This document shows positions 20,414-30,325 of a DNA stretch of 64,000 nucleotides, one piece after another (position 1 is the first letter of the stretch; every line of letters starts with the position of its first letter). The notes below the pieces were generated by a model. It made no database searches. It saw only the letters and a program-made list of their open reading frames with translations, and was not told the DNA's origin. A program made the position numbers and the translations under genes. The DNA comes from Panorpa germanica (taxonomy: Eukaryota > Arthropoda > Insecta > Mecoptera > Panorpidae), in assembly GCA_963678705.1 (NCBI GenBank), contig OY783208.1:15683782-15747781 (forward strand), read 5' to 3'.

Positions 20414-20758
20414 TTAAGAACCGATACTTAGAGTAAACTTATTACCATCTTGATTTATCTCTTCAATAAAGAGAGTTTCAAAAACATTAAACGGTTTCAA
20501 ATATTTATTTTTGTAAAGTTTTTTATATCCTTCTCTTATTGCAAGTATAATTTGTAGTAATGTGAATCCTTTTGGATTCCAAAAATGTTCTTCATTTTTA
20601 AAATTTAATATTATACGCTCTTTAAAAGGATAATCAAATTCTATTTCAATTTCTTCAGATTCTGTTATTTTCTTTTTTGCATCCTCTGATTTAAGATTTT
20701 CATATAATCCTATAAAAGTATTTAAATGAATTGAACCTTCAAATATTTTGTTTGGCAT
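20414..20758 (-). CDS. Unknown small protein, paralogue 1 of a tandem pair
   Basis: 114 residues, TAAATG start. It shares with its neighbour (20788-21126) an opening NKIFEG…NTF.GLY, an acidic segment (SEEIEIEFDYPF), GFTLLQIILAIR(E/D)GYK and a C-terminal TLFIEEI…DGNKF. The two differ widely elsewhere, so the duplication is old or fast-evolving. Predicted mixed alpha/beta, no signal or membrane segment. Function unknown. Confidence 0.55.
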   Translation of the reverse strand: MPNKIFEGSIHLNTFIGLYENLKSEDAKKKITESEEIEIEFDYPFKERIILNFKNEEHFWNPKGFTLLQIILAIREGYKKLYKNKYLKPFNVFETLFIEEINQDGNKFTLSIGS

Positions 20759-20787
20759 TTATTATATAAATATTTTTAAGGAATTTA

Positions 20788-21126
20788 TTAATATCCTATA
20801 TCTAAATAAATTTTATTTTCATCATGATAAATTGCTTCAATTAAAAGTGTTTTAAAAGTAGGTTCATATTCCACACTATAAATTTGTTTATAACCATCTC
20901 TAATAGCAAGTATAATTTGTAATAATGTAAATCCTTGACCATTATTATAAATACATTCCTTAGTATGAAATTTTATATTAACAGGTGTAGATACCGGAAA
21001 ATCAAATACTATTTCAATTTCTTTAGCGTTTATAATTTTTTTTAAAGTATCTTCTTCTTTAAGATAATCATATAAACCCTCAAATGTGTTTATATTAAAA
21101 CAACCTTCAAATATTTTGTTTAGCAT
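20788..21126 (-). CDS. Unknown small protein, paralogue 2 of a tandem pair
   Basis: 112 residues, TAAATG start, 29 bp from paralogue 1. It shares the GFTLLQIILAIRDGYK core (about residues 63-79) and the LLIEAI…DENKIYL ending. Retention of both copies in a compact element suggests distinct or dosage-related roles, perhaps as a heterodimer; that is inference. Confidence 0.55.
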   Translation of the reverse strand: MLNKIFEGCFNINTFEGLYDYLKEEDTLKKIINAKEIEIVFDFPVSTPVNIKFHTKECIYNNGQGFTLLQIILAIRDGYKQIYSVEYEPTFKTLLIEAIYHDENKIYLDIGY

Positions 21127-21179
21127 TTATTTAATAAAATTTTTTTAAGGATTTTTATTAATAAAATAGTATAGAAGTT

Positions 21180-21470
21180 TTACTTCGAAAAAACAATATC
21201 GTGTTTTTCGTGTTTATCATTTATAATAATTTTACCTTTATATGTTAATTTCAATAATATCATATCATCTGGATTATCAATTATTTTATTATATTTTTCT
21301 GGTAAACTCAATTTCTTATTATTTTCAAATGTTACAATTATTCTATCACCATATTTTGATGGTATCATTTTTGCATCAATAATAATATATGTTTTATTTA
21401 ATTCTAACTCTGACAACTTTATGAAATTATTATTAATATTGTTCAATTTGTTTATTAGTTCTAGGCTCAT
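21180..21470 (-). CDS. Small OB-fold-like protein, putative ssDNA-binding
   Basis: 96 residues, TAAATG start. Phrases FIKLSELELNKTYIIIDA, KYGDRIIVTFENN and LSLPEKYNKII resemble the short beta-rich proteins that sit next to the polymerase in many Polintons and that could act as single-strand-binding accessory factors. It lies 32 bp downstream of the polymerase frame. No enzymatic motif. The assignment is tentative and rests on pattern and neighbourhood. Confidence 0.45.
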   Translation of the reverse strand: MSLELINKLNNINNNFIKLSELELNKTYIIIDAKMIPSKYGDRIIVTFENNKKLSLPEKYNKIIDNPDDMILLKLTYKGKIIINDKHEKHDIVFSK

Positions 21471-21501
21471 TTATTAAATAAGAAATTTATAAAAATAATT
21501 T

Positions 21502-24500
21502 TTAATATCCCCAAGGTTTAGTATCTATTATATTTTCATCCATTTCAATTATTTGTCGTTTATTATAATCCATTTTAAATTTTTTAATTTGTTCTTTATT
21601 TTCTAAATTTTTTGTTTTGGTGTTTCTTGTAATTTGTTTAAATCTCAATTCAACTTCATCAAGTTGCTTATCAATAATTTTCTCCATATTTATTTTATTT
21701 AATTTTTTGGAATTTTCAAAATTCATTGTAATTCCTTTTATTTTATGAACTTCATTTCCATTTTTTGTTTTATAATAATAACATTTAGGACCAGTTGATA
21801 ACCATTCAATAATATAATCATCTTCTTTTAATTCGTTTGTCCATTCTCCTAATAAACACCCTGTTTTAATAGTATTAACACCATCATCAATATAAACGAT
21901 ACTATCAGTATCATAATATACAATATTATTACCAAGTTTATCCAGCATATCATATAATCTCATTCTTGCGTTAGCCGTTGTAAATGATGCGATATGAATA
22001 TTCGTTGTATTACTATCCCAAATATATTCATCAATTTGTTTATAAGTTATTTGTAATACTTCATCATTTATTTCAATTGTATTAGTAATTTCAATTTTAT
22101 CATTTAATAATAAATCATACCAATCTCTAACATTTGTAACATATTTAGTTGTCGGTAAATTTTGTTGTTGTCCGAATTTTCCCCATAATGAATTTAAACA
22201 AATTTTTGCAACAGCACGTTTACCTGGATTATTTTCAATTTTATTAGGATCTAAATCTATATTTAATTTTTCTTTTATAATATTAATATATTCTTCAACA
22301 GTTTCATAATCTTGATTTCATGGACTTGTTTCTAATTTTATTTTCATGAAATCTCGAACGTATTCCTTAAATAAATTATTTGATTTTTTTTCGAAATGTT
22401 GTACTTCATAAATTTCTAATATCTTGTATCCTTTTTCGATTGCTTTATGAATTTCATTCGTGCACCATGTTCCAATAAATGCTCTTTGTTCTTCTTGATG
22501 GTCACAGTTTTCTCCTTCCTCTCGTAAACATTGTAAACAATTTACAAACACTAACTTATTTAATTTCTTATCTTTAACAGGTAATACAGGATGATATAAA
22601 TTTCTAGGTGCTAGTATTTTACAATGAATATATCCAAACCAATTAGGATCAAATGTTTTTACATTTTCAATTTTTGTAGGATGATCAATTGGATAATCAT
22701 CATAATATTGAACTGTTGGATATAAACTACAAATATCAATATATTGTATTTTTTTATTTTTTACTTTCAACTTAGTTGCATTAGTTCGTCCACCAAAAAA
22801 TGAATCTCTTGGTTTTAAAGGTTCAATTATTTTTACATCATTTATTGTTTTTTTATATTCCATAGTTTTTTTCCAATCACAACCCCAAATCTCAATTAAA
22901 TTATAACCAAAATATTTAATTTGTTCACTTCTTCTTTTTGTTTCTAAATTTAAATCTTTCATTGTTTTTTTATTTACATTATTTATAGTATCAGGATTAT
23001 AACATTTTTCACAACCATGCCAAAAACAACCATGATACTGATATACTGTTTTTGTTTTCCTATCATAACCATCTACCTTAGCTCCACATATTTTTACTTC
23101 ACCACCGTTTAAAGCATGTTGAATATTTTTAAACGTTTGTAACCAACATATTGATTCTTTGCTATGCATTTCTATTCTATCAGTTTTAACAACTCCTACT
23201 GTATCTTTTGGTAAATATTTAGATCTATATATTGCCATACAAACACTTGCTATTGTGAGATATTGAAAGGGATCAATATCTGCAATTTCTAAAAATTGTT
23301 CTCTAAAATTTAAACAACCTCTACGTAAAATATCAACATCTGAATTACAATATGTTATTATTTCTTTTTCAAAATTGAAAACATAATTTTCATTAACTCT
23401 ATCTTGATGCCATTTTAAAAATTTATCTTTTGCTTCTTTTTTCATTATATCAGGACTGTAATATTTAATATCTGGAATAGGTCCAATATATTTTTGATTT
23501 TCTGAAGTATTAAAATAATGTGGAAAATATCCTTTTTTTAATTCTGTTAATCCAAACGTTTTTGGAAAATTTGATAATGGTCCAGCAATGAAATTTGAAC
23601 TGTCAATAATTTTTAAACGGAGTGATTTGATTTCTAATAGCATGAGTTTCGTTCCATTATATATTGTATAAGGTTTAATAGCGTTTTCAACACAATATAT
23701 TAAAATAAAGTAACTATCATAAGCTTTTGCGTTATGTGCAATACAAGTATATCCACGATGTTTTTCAGATATTAACCATTTACAAAAATCATCATTATTT
23801 TTATAACCAATTCTATTTCCATCAAAATCTTGAGCAATAACAAGATTTGGAATATGAATTCCAGTTTCTTGTGTTGCTTCATAATCAAAGAAAATATATT
23901 TTTCAGAATATGTTTTAGAATCTATACCTCCTTTCTGTTTTATATTTTGTATATAACATCTATGAGTATCTGTATGAACTATTTTTTTACAATTGAAACA
24001 CATATGATAACCACACACATGTTTATTATCTCTAAAATAAATTTCATTGCATGTTAAACATTTAGAAACAGTATCGCAAACTTCTTTATGATTATCATAA
24101 CAATTTTGATTAAAACAGAAACGGTTACAAGTCTTACAAAATATCCAATTCTTTAATGTTATATCATGTTCTTGTTGTTTGCAAAGATTACACATCTTAA
24201 TTTCTTTTTTGCATTTATGTTTATTCTTATTATTAAACGGTTGATCACATTCTTTACAATAATAACTTTGAGCATGAAACGCTTTCATACTGTTAATAAC
24301 ATCAAAATGATTTTGATTTTTATAAAGATAAATTTTAACAGGTTTATTTTTACCATCATATATAATTGTATTCAAATTTTCAGAACAGATAATTTTAATT
24401 TGTATGTCTAATAATTCTTCAACATTTTTAAAATCATCTAAAGTAAAACCGTCCTCATTAAATTTTCCTAATCTTTTACAAAGTTCTAAAGCTAATTCTT

Positions 24501-25545
24501 TTTGAAGTTTTCTTCCTTCTTTAATATATTTAATTTGTTTTGTGTTAAGATCTCTACCAAGTATTATATTTGTTTCAAATGATAACGCTGTGATGATTGC
24601 TCGAGGTCCACATAGATTATCATTATTATTAATCTGTGTAATATATTTTTTCGTTCTCCTATCATTTATTAGATTAAGTATTTTCGTACTCTTACAACCA
24701 TATGGGATAGTTGGGATTATAAAATTAAAAGAAGTTTCATTTATATCTAGTGATTCATCTGATGTTAATATATTTTGAAATTGATTTAAAATTTTATCAG
24801 CATTTATTTCTTTTGTGAGATATCCTGTTGATATTGGTTTTCTTAAATGTGGATTAGTAACAACGATATTTATTTTATCACCTTCTTTAAAATTTGATTT
24901 CTCTTTCATTTTTTCAATAGATTGATTCATTGTATTTCTTAGATGTTCAATATTTTGCCCAACATCATTCTTACTTGTATCAATTGGTTTTATTTTTAAT
25001 TTTATATTTTGTTGAAAAATTTTATATTTCTTATTTAATTTCGGATCTCCAATATCTTCAATAAGAAAAGGATTTTCATGTGTGTTAGATGGACCTGCTA
25101 AAGGAATAAGGGATTCTTGAAAAGGAGCGTTATCTTTAGTTTGTGTTTCTCCTTCTGTGCTCTGCGTCGTTGTTTCCCCCTGAGAGGGTCTCTGACTGTT
25201 TTTATCAGTGTGTAATATTTTATGTAATTTCTTTTGTCTTTTTAATAAATCTCTATTTATTTTATCATCCACATAAAAATTTGGAGAAGCTACGATATTG
25301 TTAATTATATCTACTTTTTTAATTTTACTTGGAAGTTTTAAATTAATTTGTTTTGTAATTAATTTTAATTGCTTAACATTTTGTTTGTGTAAGTGACTTT
25401 GAATATCAATAGGGGCATTGATAATAGCTTCAATTAAAATATTTTTGTTTAATTTTGAATATTTTTGTAGATTAACTGTTTTAGCTAATCTTCTAAGTTG
25501 TGTTATATTATATTGTTTTAATATATCGTTTGGATTTGTTGCCAT
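21502..25545 (-). pseudogene. Protein-primed family B DNA polymerase with OTU-like N-terminal region; one in-frame stop
   Basis: A ~1,347-codon frame from ATG 25545 (TAAATG) to 21502, broken by a single TGA at 22318-22320 with the same frame open on both sides. From the N-terminus: SAP/Rho-N-like helices (about 8-85); a Gln/Thr-rich linker; an OTU-type cysteine-protease-like region (NNDNLCGPRA, C312; QNHFDVI, H413); four or more CxxC/CxxH zinc-binding pairs (430-530); exonuclease motifs FDYEAT (D554/E556), HNAKAYD (N605/D610) and YCNSDVD (Y732/D736); a Cys/His-rich insertion (YQYHGCFWHGC) suggesting a nuclease-like domain; and polymerase motif A DICSLYP (937-943). Motif B (about 22170-22210) and motif C YYDTDS (about 21890-21920) lie beyond the stop, so the product made from the ATG would lack polymerase activity. 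It would replicate the linear element by protein priming. Confidence 0.92.
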
Positions 25546-25563
25546 TTATAAGGAGAAAATTTA

Positions 25564-25983
25564 TTAAACATTTTCAGCATCATTATAATTATTAAGTTTA
25601 TCGAGTCTTTTTTGTTGATTGTATTTATTAATAAGCATTCTATTGCAAGGTATACATTCTCGTCTGTATTAATATTTTTTACATAAATAAAATTCATCAA
25701 AATGTTTATCTATTTTACAGATATAACAACGTCTTATATTATTAATATTTTGTCTATGGCGTTCGGATTGTAAATGTTTTTCTAAAAGTATTACAGGTAC
25801 AATTAGACCACACTCACATTCTGTTTTTCTAGTAACACGTTCTCTAACACATTTTTTACAATAAAAAGAAAAATTATCTTTTCTATTTTTATTAAAATAA
25901 AAAAATTCTAACGTTCTTTCAAATTGATTTTTACATTTTGAGCATGTTTTATATTCTTCATTATGCATATTTTTTTTAGGCAT
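25564..25983 (-). pseudogene. Zinc-finger protein at the head of the gene cluster; one in-frame stop
   Basis: ATG at 25983 in TAAATG context. Two treble-clef-like modules are visible. The first has CSKC…CKKC spacing (KTCSKCKNQFERTLEFF then FYCKKCVRER); the CECG and HLQSERH residues lie between the modules. The second starts CYICKIDKHFDEF. A TAA at 25669-25671 interrupts the second module; the same frame stays open to 25564 and contains the expected partner CxxC pair, showing that the stop is a lesion in a ~139-codon gene. Probably a nucleic-acid-binding or regulatory protein; Polintons often carry such small zinc proteins near the polymerase. Confidence 0.65.
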
Positions 25984-26000
25984 TTATATATGAAAAAAAA

Positions 26001-26498
26001 TTTAAGGATATTATCAATATACAAAATAGGGGTTTCTGAAAATTCTTTTTTGGTTGCGCCCCTGTTCCATAATTATTGAAATTATATAAATCAATAATGA
26101 TTAAAATCTTTTTGGACTTTTGAAAATTTTTGAAATAATTTTTTAAGTTTGAAATTTTTTTTGAATTATTTTTTTGAAATTTTTTTTTTTAAATAATTTT
26201 TTAAAATTTTTTTTTAAATAAATTTTTTAAAATAATTTTTTTTTTTTAATTTTTTTTAAAATTTTTTTTGAAATAATTTTTTTTAAATAATTTTTTTTTT
26301 TAATATTTTTATGAAATTTTGCTTAATTTTTTAATTTATAGGGGGCATATATGTATGATTGTCTCAAATTGCCATTTTGTGAAAAATGATGATTTTTTGA
26401 TAAAAATTGGTTGATATGAGCTATAAAAGTTTAAAAAAGTGTCAATATCGTTAGGAAAAAACTTCCCAAAAAATTGTGCTCCAGGTGCCCACTTACTA

Positions 26499-26500
<2 letters not shown>
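26001..26500 (-). repeat. Polinton right terminal inverted repeat
   Basis: Reverse complement of 11066-11565. The tip GGTGCCCACTTACTACT abuts the TATATA duplication. The T-rich middle differs in run lengths from the left copy. The cluster's first gene starts only 18 bp inside it (ATG at 25983), so this repeat probably supplies the promoter for the zinc-finger and polymerase genes. Confidence 0.93.

Positions 26501-26530
<30 letters not shown>
26501..26530. repeat. (TA)n tract, Polinton target site
   Basis: A run of TA dinucleotides beginning with the TATATA target duplication. The matching short (TA)n on the left is at 11050-11065. The poly-A tail of the neighbouring LINE copy (T-run on this strand) follows immediately. 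Confidence 0.85.
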
Positions 26531-26539
<9 letters not shown>

Positions 26540-27493
26540 TTATATTTATTTTCTTCTTTGCCTTGACTTTCTTTAGTCATAGCCACCATCAAATAATTTT
26601 TTAACATCTTTTATAATTTATAATTCAATTTTACACATATCTAAATATTTCAATAATTCACTAATTAATTTTGAATCACTTAACAAAAATTTAGTATTAA
26701 CAGGAAAAGTTTTAATCACATCTAATATACCACTATTCAATTTTGATCTTTCTAAACTATAATTTATGCATTCAAATATAATATGATCCAAAGTTCCTTC
26801 TTTACCACATTGACATCTATCGTCAGATTTAATATTAGTTTTGTACAGATGAGCTGGAGTTTTGCAATGATTACAATTGATTCTGATTATATTTGATATC
26901 ATTTTGCGGGATTCATTTCTAAACCATCTCTTCTTACTTAAATTTGGATGCAACATATAATAATCTCTTCCTTTTAACTGACTTTTGTTAATGAAATCTG
27001 TGTTTCTTAAATTGAAGTTAAATTTTTTGATTATATTAAAAATTTCATATGAAGGTAATTTCACTCTCATCTCAATTTCCAAATTTATTGATTCCTTTGC
27101 CAATTTATCCGCAATTTCGTTTCCTCTTATTCCACAATGTCCTGGTATCCACATAAATTTTATGGTATTATTCCTATTTATTATATTGAAATACATCTCC
27201 TTAATTTTGCATGTTAAAATATTATTATTTGATTTGTTATCATTTAAATTTAAATTTTTTAAAACACTTAAAGAATCCGTTATTATTATAATTTTATTGT
27301 TGTTGATATTTTCATTAATTTCCAATGCTTTTAATAATGCTAATTTTTCTCCAGTGTAAGAGCAAACTTTGTTATTTAATTTATATTTATAATTTCTTAA
27401 ATTTATCTGTTCATATATAGCAAATCCTGCTTTATTTCTTTCTAAATCAATGGATGCATCTGTATATATTATTTTTGTAAATTTTGTTAGCAC
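26531..27493 (-). mobile_element. 5'-truncated LINE: RNase H and zinc-knuckle tail
   Basis: The minus-strand frame 26618-27493 (291 residues) is the C-terminal part of a LINE polyprotein. It carries an RNase H domain with D12 (YTDAS), E49 (TGEKLALLKAL), D73 (ITDSLS) and a late Asp (GNEIADKLAKE), then the C-terminal Cys/His motif CNHCKTPAHLY…CQCG…LDHIIFEC. The 3' UTR on the minus strand carries GATGGTGGCTATGAC and ends in a short A tail (T-run from 26531). The upstream reverse transcriptase and endonuclease are absent. The frame is intact over this length, so insertion is fairly recent. A second copy lies at 33.9-35.1 kb. LINEs with RNase H include the I, R1 and LOA groups; I cannot choose among them. 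Confidence 0.8.
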
Positions 27494-27504
27494 ATATTAT
27501 TACG

Positions 27505-27573
27505 TATATATATATATATATATATATATATACTTATAAATTATATATTATAAATATTATATATATTATATAT

Positions 27574-27643
<70 letters not shown>

Positions 27644-27712
27644 GTATATATATTATATATATATAAATTATACAATATAAATTCAAATTTTGGCGGGTAT
27701 AATAATCTTATG

Positions 27713-27758
<46 letters not shown>
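27505..27758. repeat. Long (TA)n microsatellite with embedded inverted LTR end
   Basis: Almost pure TA repeats at 27505-27660 and 27716-27760, interrupted at 27671-27716 by an inverted copy of the first ~46 bp of the LTR that starts at 27759. Open frames here encode only Ile-Tyr repeats and are not genes. Confidence 0.9.
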
Positions 27759-27762
<4 letters not shown>

Positions 27763-28010
27763 CATAAGATTATTATACCCGCCAAAATTTGAATTTATAT
27801 TGTAAAATAGTTATTAAGTTAAATGTACTTGATATAGACAGTATAATCGGAGAGTCTCTTGCGGAGTGTCGTAGTAGCAACACCTAATAATTGTACCAGT
27901 GTTATATTTAATTAATAAATCATTTTAATCATAAAAACTTATTTAATTTATTCTACGCATAAACACAGATCCTGACAAATACCACCTTTTATAGGCTTTA
28001 GGGCCTTACA
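27759..28010 (+). repeat. 5' LTR
   Basis: Begins TAAGCATAAGATTATTATACC and ends GGCTTTAGGGCCTTACA. It differs from the 3' LTR by only a handful of substitutions (for example TTAAATG versus TTGAATG). It lacks the usual TG start but ends in CA. Confidence 0.85.
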
Positions 28011-28516
28011 GTTTTCAGAAGTGTGATTAACGCGAATTAAAAAAAGATTAAATCGTGAAATTAAATAAGAAAAAGTGATTTTTGTGATCCAAGAGACCGG
28101 CATTACTCTGTTTTAATTTTGAATGAGCTAATTTCTAAGTGAACCAGTGCAAAAGATCAAAGTTAAAAATAATGAAAGAGTAATTAATAATTATACGATA
28201 AATCACAGTGGATTTTGGAGGTATAATTAGCAAAATTACGAGAACAAAGGAACATGCAGTGACGTCATCGACCACACCCAAAGATACGAAGAAAGTATTC
28301 GACAGTGTGAACTTTGAACGAGGCACATACAACTCCACCTAGGAACCTAAGTGGCAAATAAAGGATTTTTGTCATTTAGCAAGGAATCTAACTAACTTGT
28401 AAGGTTTAAGTCCGAGTTAGATAAAAAAAGTAGAACCAACCGAAACAGGAATTACGACAGATAATAGTTCTCAACGTAGTCGTCGTAGCGCTAGTCCGAT
28501 CGATATCGACCTCGAG

Positions 28517-29185
28517 ATGACTGATAGAAGATCCAACATGGCCGACGACTTAAACCAAGAAAGAAACAGATTAGACACTCAAAGAGAATATTTACTATGG
28601 GAAAGGAATTTAGTAAACAAAGAAAAAGAATTATTAGAACGGGAAAAAATAATTTTTAATCAATCTTTCAGCTTACCAAGAAGTAGTACTGAACAGAATC
28701 AATACAGTATCAAAGAAGTTATAAGCTTATTACCCGAGTTCGACCCCAGCAACATAAATAGCTTTAGTTCAACAAAATGGATTGAGAAGATAAAGAATAT
28801 CGCAGAAACCTACAATTGGACTGAGAAGATGCTGCTATTGCATGTTGTGTCAAAGTTAAAAGGACCGGCGAAACCTTGGTATGAAACCATAGATGAATAT
28901 TACACTAATTTCGAATTATTCTCACAGGATTTTGTCAAATCGTTCCCGAACAATGAAGATGAAAGTAAGATTCACATGCAGTTGACCAGAACAACTAAGC
29001 AACGAGACGAAACCATTGAGGAATATTTTTATTCTGTTGTCGCTATAGCAAACAGAGGAAAACTGTCAAACGTCGCGATACAAAAATACATCATTAGTGG
29101 ATTGAATGACGCAGATATGATTCGTACGCTTTCGTTAGTCAAATATGCTGATTTAAACGAATTGATGGAACAGATTAAGGTCTAC
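28517..29185 (+). pseudogene. Retrotransposon Gag, N-terminal part
   Basis: 223 residues from ATG to a TAA at 29186-29188. A charged helical N-terminus (MADDLNQERNRL…) leads into a retrotransposon Gag domain with FSSTKWIEKIKNIAETYNW, KLKGPAKPWYETI and the ETIEEYFYSVVAIANRGK/YIISGL phrases typical of the gag capsid region. The same frame continues past the stop into the zinc knuckles and protease, so the TAA is either a lesion or, less likely, a readthrough site. Confidence 0.75.
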
Positions 29186-29188
29186 TAA

Positions 29189-30322
29189 GATACGATCAGT
29201 CAACTAAAGTATCGACAAGAATATTCACGACCGGGAAAGTCAACCATGTCAAAGAACGAACAAAGAATTCGTCATGAGAAACCAGACGAAACACAACAGG
29301 TACGATGTGAAATAAGGAAATGTTATTTGTGTAATAATATAGGTCACCTAGCCAGAAATTGTCCCAATAAGAGAAGTAATGATGGACAAAAATGTGCAAG
29401 ATGTCTACGCTACGGAAATAAAGCTTCTACGTGCAGAACTAAGTCAATAGTCAAGACAGAAGCTAAAGATGAGCCTAAGAGACAACTGAAATGTGAAACT
29501 AAAAAGCAAAATATCGAAGGTATGTTTTGTAAAGTAGTACAGATAGATGGTCTTAATATTAACGCATTTTTAGATTTTGGAAGTGAAGTTGTCACGATAA
29601 AAGAAGATATCGCAAGAAAAATGAAAATGAAATTTATTAATCACAATGTAACATTAATTGGTTTTGGCCAAGGAACATGTAACACTCTAGGAAAACGTAA
29701 ATCAATAATTACGATCGACGGAATTGATGTAATGTGCGAAATTCTATTAGTACCAAATGAGGCTCAGGAGAATGATATAATCATAGGAAGAAGTGCCTTA
29801 TCGAACAGCAAAATAATAATCGTAATTAAAAATGGAGAAGTAATCATAAAACCAAATAATGAAGTAATCGTTGATGATGGCAAGGAAAACAAAACAATTT
29901 CACACGTGAACAAGATTAAATATAGCGAGCCAATAGAAAAATCACAGATAAATATACAGACTAATTTATCGGAAAAGGAAAAAGAAAATTTATGTGAACT
30001 GATAGTTGAAAATCGTGAATGCTTCGCAAAGAACATTTATGAAATAGGAACAACTAACCTTGTGGAAATGAAAATAGAATTAACGGATCAAGAACCAATA
30101 AGAAGTCGACCATACAGATTACCTTATGGACAAATTCAAAAAGTTGAAAAAGAAGTAAAAGAATTGCTAGATGCTGGAATCATAGAAGAATCTACATCGG
30201 AATATTCAAGTCCTATGATACTAGTACAGGAAAAGACTGGAGAAGAACGTTTAGTGGTCGATTACAGAAGAATAAACGCGAAAACAAAACGTGAAGAATG
30301 CCCCATGGCTTTAATAGACGAC
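29189..30322 (+). pseudogene. Gag-pol middle: zinc knuckles, protease, start of reverse transcriptase
   Basis: In frame with the preceding Gag. It has one clear CCHC knuckle (CYLCNNIGHLARNC) and a second, diverged one (CARCLRYGNKASTC, with Asn replacing the expected His). It then carries a retropepsin-like site AFLDFGSEVV where D-T/S-G-A/S is expected, so the Phe is unusual. The start of the reverse transcriptase follows (LVVDYRRINAKT). It ends at a TAG (30323-30325) after MALIDD, the usual position of the RT PLPRIDD-type motif. Confidence 0.75.
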
Positions 30323-30325
30323 TAG

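Larger units (their letters stand above)
11066..26500 (-). mobile_element. Polinton/Maverick element (15.4 kb), nearly complete
   Basis: The element is bounded by ~500-bp terminal inverted repeats whose outer ends read AGTAGTAAGTGGGCACC, and is flanked on both sides by TATATA (11060-11065 and 26501-26506), a 6-bp duplication as Polintons make. It carries the diagnostic Polinton set on one strand: protein-primed family B polymerase, retroviral-type integrase, FtsK/HerA packaging ATPase, adenain-like protease, major and minor capsid proteins. Added cargo includes a parvovirus-type phospholipase A2 and a full matrix metalloproteinase. The copy is damaged (in-frame stops in the polymerase and zinc-finger genes; no ATG for the protease or phospholipase), so it is probably no longer autonomous. 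It inserted into a (TA)n tract. Confidence 0.95.

Noticed and set aside
23830..24778. Several plus-strand open frames opposite the polymerase
   Set aside because: They are antisense shadows of the polymerase zinc-finger and OTU-like coding sequence.
27484..27765. Open frames encoding Ile-Tyr repeats on both strands
   Set aside because: Pure translation of a (TA)n microsatellite.
29186..29188. Programmed stop-codon readthrough between gag and pol
   Set aside because: A second in-frame stop within the reverse transcriptase and a deleted integrase core make simple decay the better explanation.
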